Of a stretch of 31,445 nucleotides of DNA, positions 24,165-30,897 are shown in pieces. A program made the translations under genes and the position numbers. Origin of the DNA: a virus; the IMG/VR virus record IMGVR_UViG_3300009285_000378, positions 1-31,445 of that record, one strand, 5' to 3'. Numbering within the stretch: the first letter of the stretch is position 1; every line of letters begins with the position of its first letter. The notes under the pieces were generated by a model that ran no database searches, was not told the DNA's origin, and worked only from the letters and a program-made list of their open reading frames with translations.

Positions 24165-25733
24165 CTAACTAGGAAAAATTTCGTGGGGGTCAAACGAACC
24201 TTCGTTTTGGCGTTTCAGGGCTTCCCACTCAACATCATCAAGTCCGCTTGGTCTACCTTGAATTGACCCAATTCCCACTGCCATCATTCTCATAGCATCT
24301 GATGGATTACTAGCCCAATTATGCAAGGGTCTTTGCTTGAATGTTCCTAATTTTTCGTCGAATTCTTTTCTATATTCTCCGAGTGCCTTTATTAATCTAT
24401 TACAATTAGATTCGTCAAAAAAACATTTTGGCAAAACATTACGTACCGCCTCAATCCCATCCTCCACCCCCAACTTCTCCACCACATTAAAACTAATTCC
24501 CATCTTTTCAGCCGTAGCCCTTCTAGTGTTTCCACTCCCAAATTCTTGTACCTCTATATCGTGTGGGGCATTGTGCGAGTTATACAAATATCCTTTTTCC
24601 TTTAGGAGTTTTGCGTAGTGCGAAATGCCCTCTCCTGAACTTTCATAATAATCTATAACCCTAATTTCAAACCCCGTTGATTGCGTAAAAACTATTGATG
24701 TAGCATCACCCACGCCTATATCCCACCAAGTATCCACTCTTATTTTTGGGTCATACGGAATTCTTAAGATATGTCCGTGCTCTCGCAACCAATCCATCTG
24801 CTTGCCATAATAAGAACCTTCAATATTCGCCGCAAAACTTTCCTCAGGTGTGCTCGGAAATTCCGAGCCCATAGCATCTTTCATCAACTCTTTCTTCTTC
24901 TGGTACCACGCCATTTGCCCTGGCGTAAACTTGTAATCTACTTCGGCTTCTAATTTTCTAAAATATTCTTTTGTTTCTTTTGTTAAAATTGTGGGCGTAT
25001 CTATGCTATATTCCTTTTTCACATACCACGGAAAGAAGAAAAACTTCCAATCCATTGGCGATAATTCCTTTCCTTCTTTTTGAAAATCCATTGCTTGCTT
25101 ACAAATATCGTAGAACACACCAAAACTTCCCTTACTTGTCGACTCTATCGTTATCATCTGCCCCTGATGAACCGTATTTAATGCTCCAGTTTTAATCTCC
25201 TGTGCCTTGTCTGGCTCACGCTGGTCAATCGTAGCCAACTCAGTCAGGTGTAAATTCTGCAAAGTTCCCGAACGCAAAGATGTTCCAATATAAATAGATG
25301 CTTCGTTATCTCCTCTTTTAAATTTTAAAGTCCTGGCATTATCTTGGTCTAGCTTAAATTCGTTCTTCAACCATTCTGGTAAATTATTCCAAGCGTATCT
25401 AATTTTTGAATCAAATATTTTTCCTGCATCATTTATTGTATGGGCGATGGTAGCAGAATCTTTCATCCCAAATATGGTGTCGTCCAGGTCTAAAATACAA
25501 AAAAAAGTAGTTACCCCGTGCTGCCTTGCTTTTAAAATTATATTAAAGTACCACAAGTTATCAAACAAATATTCCTGGATTTCATTCATCACAAACTTTA
25601 CGTGATTGCCCTGGTCGTCCTTAATCCAATACAGATTATTTATCCTCCACTTCCTATCAGCCAGATGCTCCTTAATTGTAGCAAGGTCTATTGCACTAGT
25701 CTCTTCGCTTGATAAAACTCTTTGTTTTTCCAT
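24165..25733 (-). CDS. terL: Terminase large subunit (packaging ATPase/nuclease)
   Basis: 522 aa. ATPase part: KARQHGVTT (68-76) as the Walker A variant and LHLTELA (161-167) with Glu165 as Walker B/catalytic Glu, then ITIESTSKG (C-motif-like, 194-202). RNase H-like nuclease part: DTWWDIGVGDATSIV (Asp338), DIEVQEFGSGNTRRATAEKM (Asp392) and NPSDAMRMMAVG (Asp479). Pumps DNA into the procapsid through portal and cuts concatemers. Overlaps the small-subunit gene by 38 bp. Start ATG 25731-25733 in context TACAAA, no SD. Confidence 0.92.
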   Translation of the reverse strand: MEKQRVLSSEETSAIDLATIKEHLADRKWRINNLYWIKDDQGNHVKFVMNEIQEYLFDNLWYFNIILKARQHGVTTFFCILDLDDTIFGMKDSATIAHTINDAGKIFDSKIRYAWNNLPEWLKNEFKLDQDNARTLKFKRGDNEASIYIGTSLRSGTLQNLHLTELATIDQREPDKAQEIKTGALNTVHQGQMITIESTSKGSFGVFYDICKQAMDFQKEGKELSPMDWKFFFFPWYVKKEYSIDTPTILTKETKEYFRKLEAEVDYKFTPGQMAWYQKKKELMKDAMGSEFPSTPEESFAANIEGSYYGKQMDWLREHGHILRIPYDPKIRVDTWWDIGVGDATSIVFTQSTGFEIRVIDYYESSGEGISHYAKLLKEKGYLYNSHNAPHDIEVQEFGSGNTRRATAEKMGISFNVVEKLGVEDGIEAVRNVLPKCFFDESNCNRLIKALGEYRKEFDEKLGTFKQRPLHNWASNPSDAMRMMAVGIGSIQGRPSGLDDVEWEALKRQNEGSFDPHEIFPS

Positions 25734-26211
25734 TTTGTATAGTATCTAAAATGTCTCCTAGCGGACCATTAATTTTAGTTTCGTTTTTATCAACCCATCC
25801 TGGGAAACTATTCTTTAAAGCAAAGATAGCACCCACGCACTGGTTCTTTCCAAACAATCTTTTCTCCATTGAATTTTCAATCCTGGTTCTGGCTGTCTGG
25901 ATTACATCACCAAACTTATTAGAATTTTTGTAGTTAATCAATGTGGCTCGGCTTATTCCTAAAGATAGGGCTAAGCCAGAATTTGTGTAAGGAATTGGTT
26001 CCCCTTTCTTGTCCCCAGCATCGCACTCCTTAAAATATTTGTTGACACGCTCCCTTAATGCGTTGACACTTTTTATCTTTAATTTGTCCTTGTCATAATC
26101 ACGAACTCCGCCCAGGGTTTTTCTAGACACGGCATTTATTGGAGGTGCTACAATTATTTCGGTCATAGACTCACTGACCTCTGGTAAATTTTCTTGGATG
26201 TCTTCTTGCAT
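25696..26211 (-). CDS. terS: Terminase small subunit
   Basis: 171 aa from ATG 26209-26211 (MQEDIQENLPEVSESMTEII). The frame stays open 32 codons upstream but that part lies in a structured leader. DNA-binding region about 75-100: YTNSGLALSLGISRATLINY, a helix-turn-helix. Then the conserved RIENSMEKRLFGKNQCVGAI and FALKNSFPGWVDKNET, matching the gp3-like packaging family whose members end with 'FaLKNxFGWxDK'. Recognises the pac/cos site and loads TerL. Partner gene terL overlaps by 38 bp. Confidence 0.85.
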   Translation of the reverse strand: MQEDIQENLPEVSESMTEIIVAPPINAVSRKTLGGVRDYDKDKLKIKSVNALRERVNKYFKECDAGDKKGEPIPYTNSGLALSLGISRATLINYKNSNKFGDVIQTARTRIENSMEKRLFGKNQCVGAIFALKNSFPGWVDKNETKINGPLGDILDTIQNGKTKSFIKRRD

Positions 26212-26219
26212 AGTTTTTA

Positions 26220-26304
26220 TTTTCTTTAGCCGCTTTTGAAAGCAGCTTCGCTTGAATCCATAAAGGATACAAAGTGGTTCGACTTGAAAAGTCGCTAAAA
26301 AAAA
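26220..26304 (-). promoter_or_regulatory. Four-branched structured leader of terS
   Basis: Leftward RNA: UUUUUUUUAGC (26304-26294) pairs with GCUAAAGAAAA (26230-26220), 11 bp with one U-G. Inside are three hairpins: GACTT-TTC-AAGTC (26293-26281), ATCC-TTTAT-GGAT (26268-26256, extendable by 2 bp past a mismatch), and TGCTT-TCAA-AAGCG (26244-26231, one U-G). Both wobble pairs become C-A mismatches on the opposite strand, so the fold is specific to the terS transcript. The base ends 8 nt before the AUG. Resembles a cloverleaf but is not a tRNA (4-nt third loop, no T-loop). Confidence 0.5.
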
Positions 26305-26322
26305 CAATAAAAAACTGCAAAA

Positions 26323-26475
26323 TTATTCTGCAGCGTCTTCTTCAGATTCTTCTTCCTCAGTTATTAAATCAATGTCATCTTCTTCGTCTGGTAAAATGGT
26401 TTCTACAAAATCTCCTGACATCTTTTTGTATTTAGTTAATAATTTTTCTAAAACTTCACGAGGCGTACCATCCAT
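26323..26475 (-). CDS. Small acidic protein, 50 aa
   Basis: ATG 26473-26475 to TAA. Sequence: MDGTPREVLEKLLTKYKKMS, then DFVETILPDEEDDID and a Glu/Asp-rich tail (EEEESEEDAAE). Short helix followed by a highly acidic C-terminus, like DNA-mimic or adaptor peptides, but no family recognised. Leader TAAAAACT before ATG is identical to the eight bases before terS. Lies between the nuclease gene and terS, so likely co-transcribed with packaging genes. Confidence 0.5.
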   Translation of the reverse strand: MDGTPREVLEKLLTKYKKMSGDFVETILPDEEDDIDLITEEEESEEDAAE

Positions 26476-26495
26476 AGTTTTTATCTTTGCTTTTA

Positions 26496-26526
26496 TTATT
26501 ACACTTATTTTTACCTTGTCAAGCCC
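26496..26526 (-). promoter_or_regulatory. Possible late promoter, GGGCTTGACA -35
   Basis: On the minus strand a run of seven G leads into GCTTGACA (TTGACA 26522-26517), followed 18 bp later by TAATAA, a weak -10. The GCTTGACA start recurs at 30104, 30784 and 30896 on the plus strand. It could start the acidic-protein/terS/terL transcript. The -10 match is poor, so confidence is low. Confidence 0.35.
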
Positions 26527-26529
26527 CCC

Positions 26530-26871
26530 CTAAAAACATTCTATGACTTTATTAAATTCATCTATTGTTTTTATAATAAAATACATTCCGCCCGCTCGCC
26601 TAATTTCAATTTCTGCTTTTTTCTGGTCGGGACTTTGAACACCATCAGTAGATTTTATTTCTAGCCCAAGCCATAAACCATTCTTGCATAAAATTATATC
26701 TGGGGCACCTTTTTTATTGTTTTGTATAAAACCCTTACTACCATTCGGTCTAGAAAATGAACCAAAAAAGGAATTATTTCTTATTGTATAAATATCTTTA
26801 TACCATTTTAAATTTTGCAAAATAGTTTTCTGCAAATCTTTTTCGGAAACTTTTTCTGTTTTCTTTTTCAT
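26530..26871 (-). CDS. VRR-NUC nuclease
   Basis: 113 aa, the whole of a minimal VRR-NUC (PD-(D/E)XK superfamily) domain. Helix SEKDLQKTILQNLKWYKDIY, then GAPDIILCKNGLWLGLEIKS (Asp of PD and the E-x-K pair) and STDGVQSPDQKKAEIEIRRA (the conserved QSxxQ). Small phage VRR-NUC proteins act as structure-specific endonucleases, for example on Holliday junctions before packaging. First gene of the left arm. A consensus promoter ends so close to its ATG that the message would be essentially leaderless. Confidence 0.82.
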   Translation of the reverse strand: MKKKTEKVSEKDLQKTILQNLKWYKDIYTIRNNSFFGSFSRPNGSKGFIQNNKKGAPDIILCKNGLWLGLEIKSTDGVQSPDQKKAEIEIRRAGGMYFIIKTIDEFNKVIECF

Positions 26872-26878
26872 TAATTAT

Positions 26879-26907
26879 ATTATAAATCTTGTAAAAAACT
26901 TTGTCAA
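26879..26907 (-). promoter_or_regulatory. Consensus leftward promoter
   Basis: Minus strand: TTGACA (26907-26902), 17-bp spacer, TATAAT (26884-26879), a perfect sigma-70 match. The predicted start is about 26872, one base from the nuclease ATG, so the RNA would be leaderless. Confidence 0.8.
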
Positions 26908-26915
26908 AACAAAAG

Positions 26916-26933
26916 TTATCCACCTGTGCATAA
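26916..26933. promoter_or_regulatory. Dyad between divergent promoters (operator or paired DnaA boxes)
   Basis: TTATCCACC followed directly by TGTGCATAA: an inverted pair TTATnCAC-CT-GTGnATAA. The right half, read on the minus strand, is TTATGCACA, matching the DnaA-box consensus TTWTNCACA. The left half differs at the last base. It lies between the two -35 elements (8 bp from one, 9 from the other), so a bound protein could control both arms. Confidence 0.5.
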
Positions 26934-26942
26934 GTTGGATAT

Positions 26943-26972
26943 TTGACAACACTATTGGATAAAAAGTATAAT
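26943..26972 (+). promoter_or_regulatory. Consensus rightward early promoter
   Basis: TTGACA (26943-26948), 18-bp spacer, TATAAT (26967-26972). Start about 26979. Drives the structured leader, zinc-finger genes and replication gene. Confidence 0.78.
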
Positions 26973-27003
26973 ATATTTACAGACTAATTAAGTATCGTTT
27001 TTT

Positions 27004-27138
27004 ATGGACAACTTTCAATCACTTTCGAAAACAACAAGGGGATGTGTAAACGTGCGAGCATTAATTTCTCGCTGTAGCTGTGATTGGCTACGTCCAACGT
27101 TTTCACGTTCCCTTTTTGCGTTTGAAAATTATTATTAA
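27004..27138 (+). CDS. Possible 44-aa early peptide (or non-coding leader)
   Basis: ATG 27004 to TAA 27138 encodes MDNFQSLSKTTRGCVNVRAL, then ISRCSCDWLRPTFSRSLFAF and ENYY. Three Cys and several Arg, no recognised family. It is the first frame after the early promoter. Its second half coincides with a compact three-hairpin structure (27049-27109) with above-local GC, which argues that selection may act on RNA rather than protein. Kept as an alternative. Confidence 0.25.
   Translation: MDNFQSLSKTTRGCVNVRALISRCSCDWLRPTFSRSLFAFENYY
27049..27109 (+). ncRNA. Three-way-junction RNA element in the early leader
   Basis: AACGTG (27049-27054) pairs with CACGTT (27104-27109), enclosing CGAG/CTCG (27055-27058 with 27068-27071) and GTAGC/GCTAC (27074-27078 with 27087-27091). 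An alternative local hairpin, AACGT-TTTC-ACGTT (27096-27109), is followed by CCCTTTTT, a weak terminator shape. The two 3' pairings exclude each other, as in attenuators. About 40 nt ahead of the first zinc-finger gene. Not a known riboswitch to me. Confidence 0.42.
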
Positions 27139-27148
27139 ATAAAACATT

Positions 27149-27274
27149 ATGGAAAAAACAAATATTTTTTGTAGAAGGTGCAATAAAAAAGTTTTAGTAA
27201 AAAATCTATGGAAACACACATCGAAGAAGTGCAAAGTGGAACACCTATATCAATCAAACAACCGAAAAGATTAA
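27149..27274 (+). CDS. Tiny zinc-finger protein, 41 aa
   Basis: ATG 27149 to TAA 27274: MEKTNIFCRRCNKKVLVKNL then WKHTSKKCKVEHLYQSNNRK. The Cys8-x2-Cys11 ... His23-x4-Cys28 spacing fits a single CCHC-type zinc finger. Basic throughout, so DNA or RNA binding is likely. It overlaps the next frame by 67 bp in a different phase. SD-less start (AAAACATT before ATG). Confidence 0.45.
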   Translation: MEKTNIFCRRCNKKVLVKNLWKHTSKKCKVEHLYQSNNRKD

Positions 27275-27480
27275 AAAAAATACGCAATAAATGTGCGACC
27301 TGTACCACAGACATAACTGGAGTAGAAAAGTGGGACAATGGAAAAGTTTGGTGCGTTAAATGTTTTAGAGTTATTGAAAAAGAAAGACAAAAAATAAAAG
27401 ATGAGGAAAGAAAAAACTGGTTTAAACCAGGTATGAGCGAGGATGAATATTACCATAAAATATTTGATTTATTTTGTTAA
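27208..27480 (+). CDS. Zinc ribbon protein, 90 aa
   Basis: Cys-x2-Cys pairs at about 30/33 (NKCATC) and 50/53 (VWCVKC), 'CATCTTDITGVEKWDNGKVWCVKC', form a classic four-Cys ribbon. Then comes a charged helix (FRVIEKERQKIKDEERKNWF) and SEDEYYHKIF. The only in-frame ATG before the ribbon is 27208, inside the preceding 41-aa gene. The real start could differ if initiation is non-AUG. Early-gene position suggests a DNA-binding or transcription-related helper. Confidence 0.55.
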   Translation: METHIEEVQSGTPISIKQPKRLKKIRNKCATCTTDITGVEKWDNGKVWCVKCFRVIEKERQKIKDEERKNWFKPGMSEDEYYHKIFDLFC

Positions 27481-27523
27481 TTAACACCTATTTTGAAAAT
27501 AAATAATCAATTAGGCAAATCCA

Positions 27524-27952
27524 ATGAAAGAACTAAAGTTCTTGGAATATTTCGAAAGTAGCCAAAAAAGTTTTGCGGTGAATATGTTGCTAAAGCCAAT
27601 AAGAGCTAGAGTAACAGATATAAATAGTGTAACAAGTTGGATACGAAGCGACTGCGACTCAAGGCTTGGTTGGGGAAAATCCCAGCAAGTTGGACAAATA
27701 CTTGTTGCTATTGAAGATAAAGATGCCTTACAAGAGGCTATAAATTATTATATTGAATGGGAAAAACTTTCTTTTGCAGAAAAAGAAAAAATTAAGCAAG
27801 AAAATAATAAGACATATATAGAAAATTCTATGGCTGGGAAAAAACCGACAGAGAAGCAAATAGCTTTTATAAAGTCGAAAGGTTTTGAAATTCCTGGAGA
27901 TAAGTTGGAATGCTCAAGATTAATCACTAAGATAATAGAAAATAATCTATGA
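27524..27952 (+). CDS. Hypothetical early protein, 142 aa
   Basis: MKELKFLEYFESSQKSFAVN ... SRLGWGKSQQVGQILVAIED ... and a C-terminal block KKPTEKQIAFIKSKGFEIPG, with ECSRLITKI. The 'PTEKQxxFIKxxG...S.LI' element is a small helical module seen at the ends of several phage DNA-metabolism proteins. The last codons overlap the primase-helicase start (ATGA at 27949), so the two are translationally coupled. A replication accessory role is plausible from that coupling only. Confidence 0.5.
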   Translation: MKELKFLEYFESSQKSFAVNMLLKPIRARVTDINSVTSWIRSDCDSRLGWGKSQQVGQILVAIEDKDALQEAINYYIEWEKLSFAEKEKIKQENNKTYIENSMAGKKPTEKQIAFIKSKGFEIPGDKLECSRLITKIIENNL

Positions 27953-29916
27953 GCTACGATTTATTTCCACAACAATTAAGAGACCAAAAACAATGGGTGC
28001 TTTGGAAATTCGAAGAAGTCCCAGGTAAATTAAAGCCCACAAAAGTCCCATATAAAGCAATAGGACAGAAAGCCGCCAGCACCAGACCAGAAGATTGGAA
28101 TACTTTTGAAGAGTGTAAAAAACTTTTAGACACCAAAGAGTTTGACGGCTTAGGATATGTATTTTCGAGCCAAGTTGTTGGCATAGACTTAGACCATTGC
28201 TTCAAAATAGACGGGAGCTTGAAGGGTTGGGCTGAAGAAATTTTAAAAAACTTTCCAGGGTATGTAGAATATTCCCCATCTGGTACTGGACTACACGACT
28301 TGCTTATATGTGATGTTGATTTTACTGGGGCTAAGGCATATATGGTCACACAAGAGGGTGAAGAAGATGGAGATATAGAAAGATATTGTAAAAGTAGATA
28401 CTTTACAGTAACTGGAAATATTTATAATAACAGAAATAGCCTAAACTCTTGCGATAAAGAAAAATTCTTAACCTGGCACCAATCTTTAATAAAAGATAAG
28501 CCAGTCGAAATAACCACCTGCAATTATGACGACCTAGTCCCAGAAGATAAAAAGATTATAGAGGTGGCGTGTAGGTCAAAAAACGGAAAAAAATTCTCAG
28601 ACCTATACCAAGGTAATTGGCAACAATACTTCAATTCACAATCTGAAGCTGATATGAGTTTTGTGGGGATGCTAACTTTCTTTTGCCGAAACAATCCAGT
28701 CATAATAAACAGGATATTCAGAACGTCTGGGCTAATGAGGGACAAGTGGAATAGACAAGATTATAGAGATGAGATGATTAAGAAATGCTATAGCCAAGAA
28801 GTAATGAATTGGGATAATGGAATAGAGAGGCAAACAGAGCCAAAGCTAGAAAGAAAAATTACCCCAATCAATATGATTCTTGATATGGAGGAAAAAGAAG
28901 AACCGTTTATTCTAGATGGGATGATTGTGGAAAACTCTGTTAATGCACTAACAGCTAATAATGGCAAAGGAAAATCACTAGTTGCTCTAAAGATGATAGA
29001 GGCGATTGTAAAAGGGGAAAAATTCCTCGGCGAATTTAATACTAAAAAAACTAAAACTCTTATCTTAGATTTAGAGATGAGTGAAAACGACATCATCCAG
29101 AGAAGTAAAAGTATAATCCACGAGAAAATGGAGGGGCTGGACTTCTACTACTGTCAGATGTTTAATATTGATAACCCAGATGACCTTAAATGGCTCACAA
29201 ATAACATTAGAGATAAAGGATATGGGTTGGTAGTGTTCGATACACTTAGTGCTATCCACGAAAGAGAAGAAAACAGCAATTCTGAAATGAATCTAGTAAA
29301 TAAAAAGCTGATAGAACTTTGTAATAAACACGGAGTAACAGTATTATTTTTACATCACCACAAGAAGCCACAGAAGGACGAAATACAAAACCAGGCTAGT
29401 TCCAGGGGGGCTGGAGCCATAATAGATAAAGCGGCTAGTCACCTGCTTTTAGATAGTAAAGAATCTATTGTGGCAATAGGGGAGGAGGGCGGAGAAAAGA
29501 TTGGGCTTAGGGGGCTTCACGTGACAATAGAGCAAATGAAACCTAGGCAATGGAAGAAATATGATAGGTTCTCAATTAATACATATTATAACCCAGCCAC
29601 CAAAAAAACAAACTTTGAGTTTGTTGGGTTTGATAGTAAAGAAGACAACGCCCTGGCTAAAACAAAGACACTACTTTTAAGCAAAATGGAGGTTGGGGAA
29701 GAATATTTAATGAGGCAGTTAAAGGAAATGGTTGGGAAGAGTTCTAATTTATATGCAGCAATTAAAGAACTAACCGAGGTAGACAAAATTATTGGGTCAA
29801 GGAGCCCACAAGACGAGGAAACCGACGAAAGTGGAAGGAAAATTCAGAAAAACTCTAAAATCTTCTTTCTGACCTCTAAAACAGAAGTTGTTCAAGCTGT
29901 TCAAAACCTTGTTTGA
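27949..29916 (+). CDS. Primase-polymerase fused to RecA-like helicase
   Basis: 655 aa. N-terminal AEP/PrimPol-like domain: GLGYVFSSQVVGIDLDHC with Asp80 and Asp82, YSPSGTGLH (109-116, SGxGxH metal/nucleotide motif), IERYCKSRYFTVTGN (143-157), then a helical bundle to about 290. C-terminal RepA/AAA_25-type helicase: Walker A ANNGKGKS (336-343), Walker B LVVFDT (427-432), LFLHHHKK (466-473), ASSRGAGAI (483-491). Architecture like phage NrS-1-type replication proteins, which prime, polymerise and unwind. No separate DNA polymerase is in the window. First iteron lies inside its last codons. Confidence 0.85.
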   Translation: MSYDLFPQQLRDQKQWVLWKFEEVPGKLKPTKVPYKAIGQKAASTRPEDWNTFEECKKLLDTKEFDGLGYVFSSQVVGIDLDHCFKIDGSLKGWAEEILKNFPGYVEYSPSGTGLHDLLICDVDFTGAKAYMVTQEGEEDGDIERYCKSRYFTVTGNIYNNRNSLNSCDKEKFLTWHQSLIKDKPVEITTCNYDDLVPEDKKIIEVACRSKNGKKFSDLYQGNWQQYFNSQSEADMSFVGMLTFFCRNNPVIINRIFRTSGLMRDKWNRQDYRDEMIKKCYSQEVMNWDNGIERQTEPKLERKITPINMILDMEEKEEPFILDGMIVENSVNALTANNGKGKSLVALKMIEAIVKGEKFLGEFNTKKTKTLILDLEMSENDIIQRSKSIIHEKMEGLDFYYCQMFNIDNPDDLKWLTNNIRDKGYGLVVFDTLSAIHEREENSNSEMNLVNKKLIELCNKHGVTVLFLHHHKKPQKDEIQNQASSRGAGAIIDKAASHLLLDSKESIVAIGEEGGEKIGLRGLHVTIEQMKPRQWKKYDRFSINTYYNPATKKTNFEFVGFDSKEDNALAKTKTLLLSKMEVGEEYLMRQLKEMVGKSSNLYAAIKELTEVDKIIGSRSPQDEETDESGRKIQKNSKIFFLTSKTEVVQAVQNLV

Positions 29917-30100
29917 ACAACATTTCTATAGGAGGATTGCCAAAGTTGTTCAAGCTGTTCAAAACCAGGGGGAATAAGAATATTTGTTTAATGATTAAAT
30001 CCCTACATTTGTAGGGTTTAACCTAAACAATTATTCAGTTTTATAAAGAGTTGTAAGTTGTTCAAACACTATAGGCTGAACAACTCTTTTTGAACAACTC
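29885..30100 (+). repeat. TGTTCAA iteron cluster, candidate replication origin
   Basis: A 24-bp direct repeat beginning AAGTTGTTCAAGC occurs at 29885-29908 and 29943-29966 (58-bp period). Each holds two TGTTCAA copies. Further copies: TTGAACAA (29913-29920), AAGTTGTTCAAA (30055-30066), and inverted CTGAACAACTC (30076-30086) and TTGAACAACTC (30090-30100). GTTGTTCA and TGAACAAC near 30057-30084 can also form an 8-bp hairpin. Iterons following a Rep-like primase-helicase are typical of self-recognised origins. Confidence 0.6.
29995..30021. terminator. Long hairpin between iteron blocks
   Basis: TTAAA-(T)-CCCTACA, loop TT, TGTAGGG-TTTAA: 12 bp with a single bulged T. Sits 79 bp after the primase-helicase stop, between the direct and inverted iterons. 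No U-run follows directly, so it may be an origin hairpin or primer site rather than a terminator. Confidence 0.45.
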
Positions 30101-30322
30101 TTTGCTTGACAGGGCTTGGCTAAATGTGGCGTAATATGTAAGTGTTTAAAAATGGGAAAATTTATGGTCAGATTTGTTGACAAAAGTTTAGAATATGTTT
30201 TGGTATACCCCCTCCCCTTCTATGCTATTGCTAGGGCATTTGTAAAACAACGCATATTTTTCCAGACAGTATCGGTATCCCTATTTGGCACGGGGTGGGC
30301 TTCCGTTTCGGGGCATACGGGG

Positions 30323-30567
30323 GGCGTGGGCGTGTGCCATACAATACATATATATAAATAAAATAATATAAATTAAAATGTTATGGCGTGGGCGTGTGCC
30401 ATATTTGGTTTATGATTTAATATAATATTTTTTTTATGTGGTTCTGGTTTTGGCTCTGGCTCTGGCATTGATCGGCTCTGGCATTATCCGATTATGATTT
30501 TATTATAAAATACTTTATTGGTGTTGGCTCTGGGATAGAACGGTTGAACATAACAAGCGTGGGCGTG
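30323..30567. repeat. GCGTGGGCGTG repeat set
   Basis: An exact 19-bp repeat, GGCGTGGGCGTGTGCCATA, lies at 30323-30341 and 30385-30403. GCGTGGGCGTGGGC follows at 30557-30570, and shorter GCGTGG copies lie near 30652 (GCGTGGCGTGG) and 30758. The second copy is bordered by ATGGC...GCCAT, a short inverted repeat. A second family, GGCTCTGG, occurs four times between 30452 and 30530. Possible binding-site array or second regulatory/origin region. Confidence 0.55.
30436..30471 (+). CDS. Tryptophan-alternating 11-aa micro-frame (speculative)
   Basis: ATG-TGG-TTC-TGG-TTT-TGG-CTC-TGG-CTC-TGG-CAT-TGA encodes MWFWFWLWLWH. A TATAAT (30421-30426) lies 9 bp before the ATG, so a transcript would be nearly leaderless. 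Five Trp in eleven residues, strictly alternating with Phe/Leu. Could be a Trp-sensing leader peptide, a membrane-active peptide, or chance from the TGGCTC repeat. No -35 seen. Confidence 0.2.
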   Translation: MWFWFWLWLWH

Positions 30568-30897
30568 GGCTATTTTATACCGTAATCAAATTACAAACAA
30601 CACACTATTTTAATTTGTAAAGACCCTATTTTAGGCATTTGCTGGGCTTTTGCGTGGCGTGGTCTTAAAAACTTCGCACAAAAAGGCACTGCCATTGCAT
30701 TTAAATTATAGAGTTGATGTTTTGTATGTCCAGTTTTGGGTGGGGGCGTTTTTATGCGTGGTCAATATATTACAACACACGGGCTTGACAGACATTTTTC
30801 ATTTTTTTCCATAGTAAAATACAATTATATGTCAATTATAGTCGTGATTTTAGTTGTCAAGTTTTTCTAAAAGTCGTGTTATAATATGGGTTAGGGC

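Noticed and set aside
26220-26304. tRNA gene in the terS leader
   Set aside because: Cloverleaf-like but the 3' arm loop has 4 nt instead of 7 and no T-loop or acceptor end is present.
27147-27338. 63-aa minus-strand frame
   Set aside because: Antisense to the two zinc-finger genes and downstream of a rightward promoter.
30116-30361. 81-aa plus-strand frame (TTG start) in the gene desert
   Set aside because: Runs through the GCGTGG repeats, no motif, unusual Gly/Val/His tail; an internal ATG at 30152 gives 69 aa but support is too weak.
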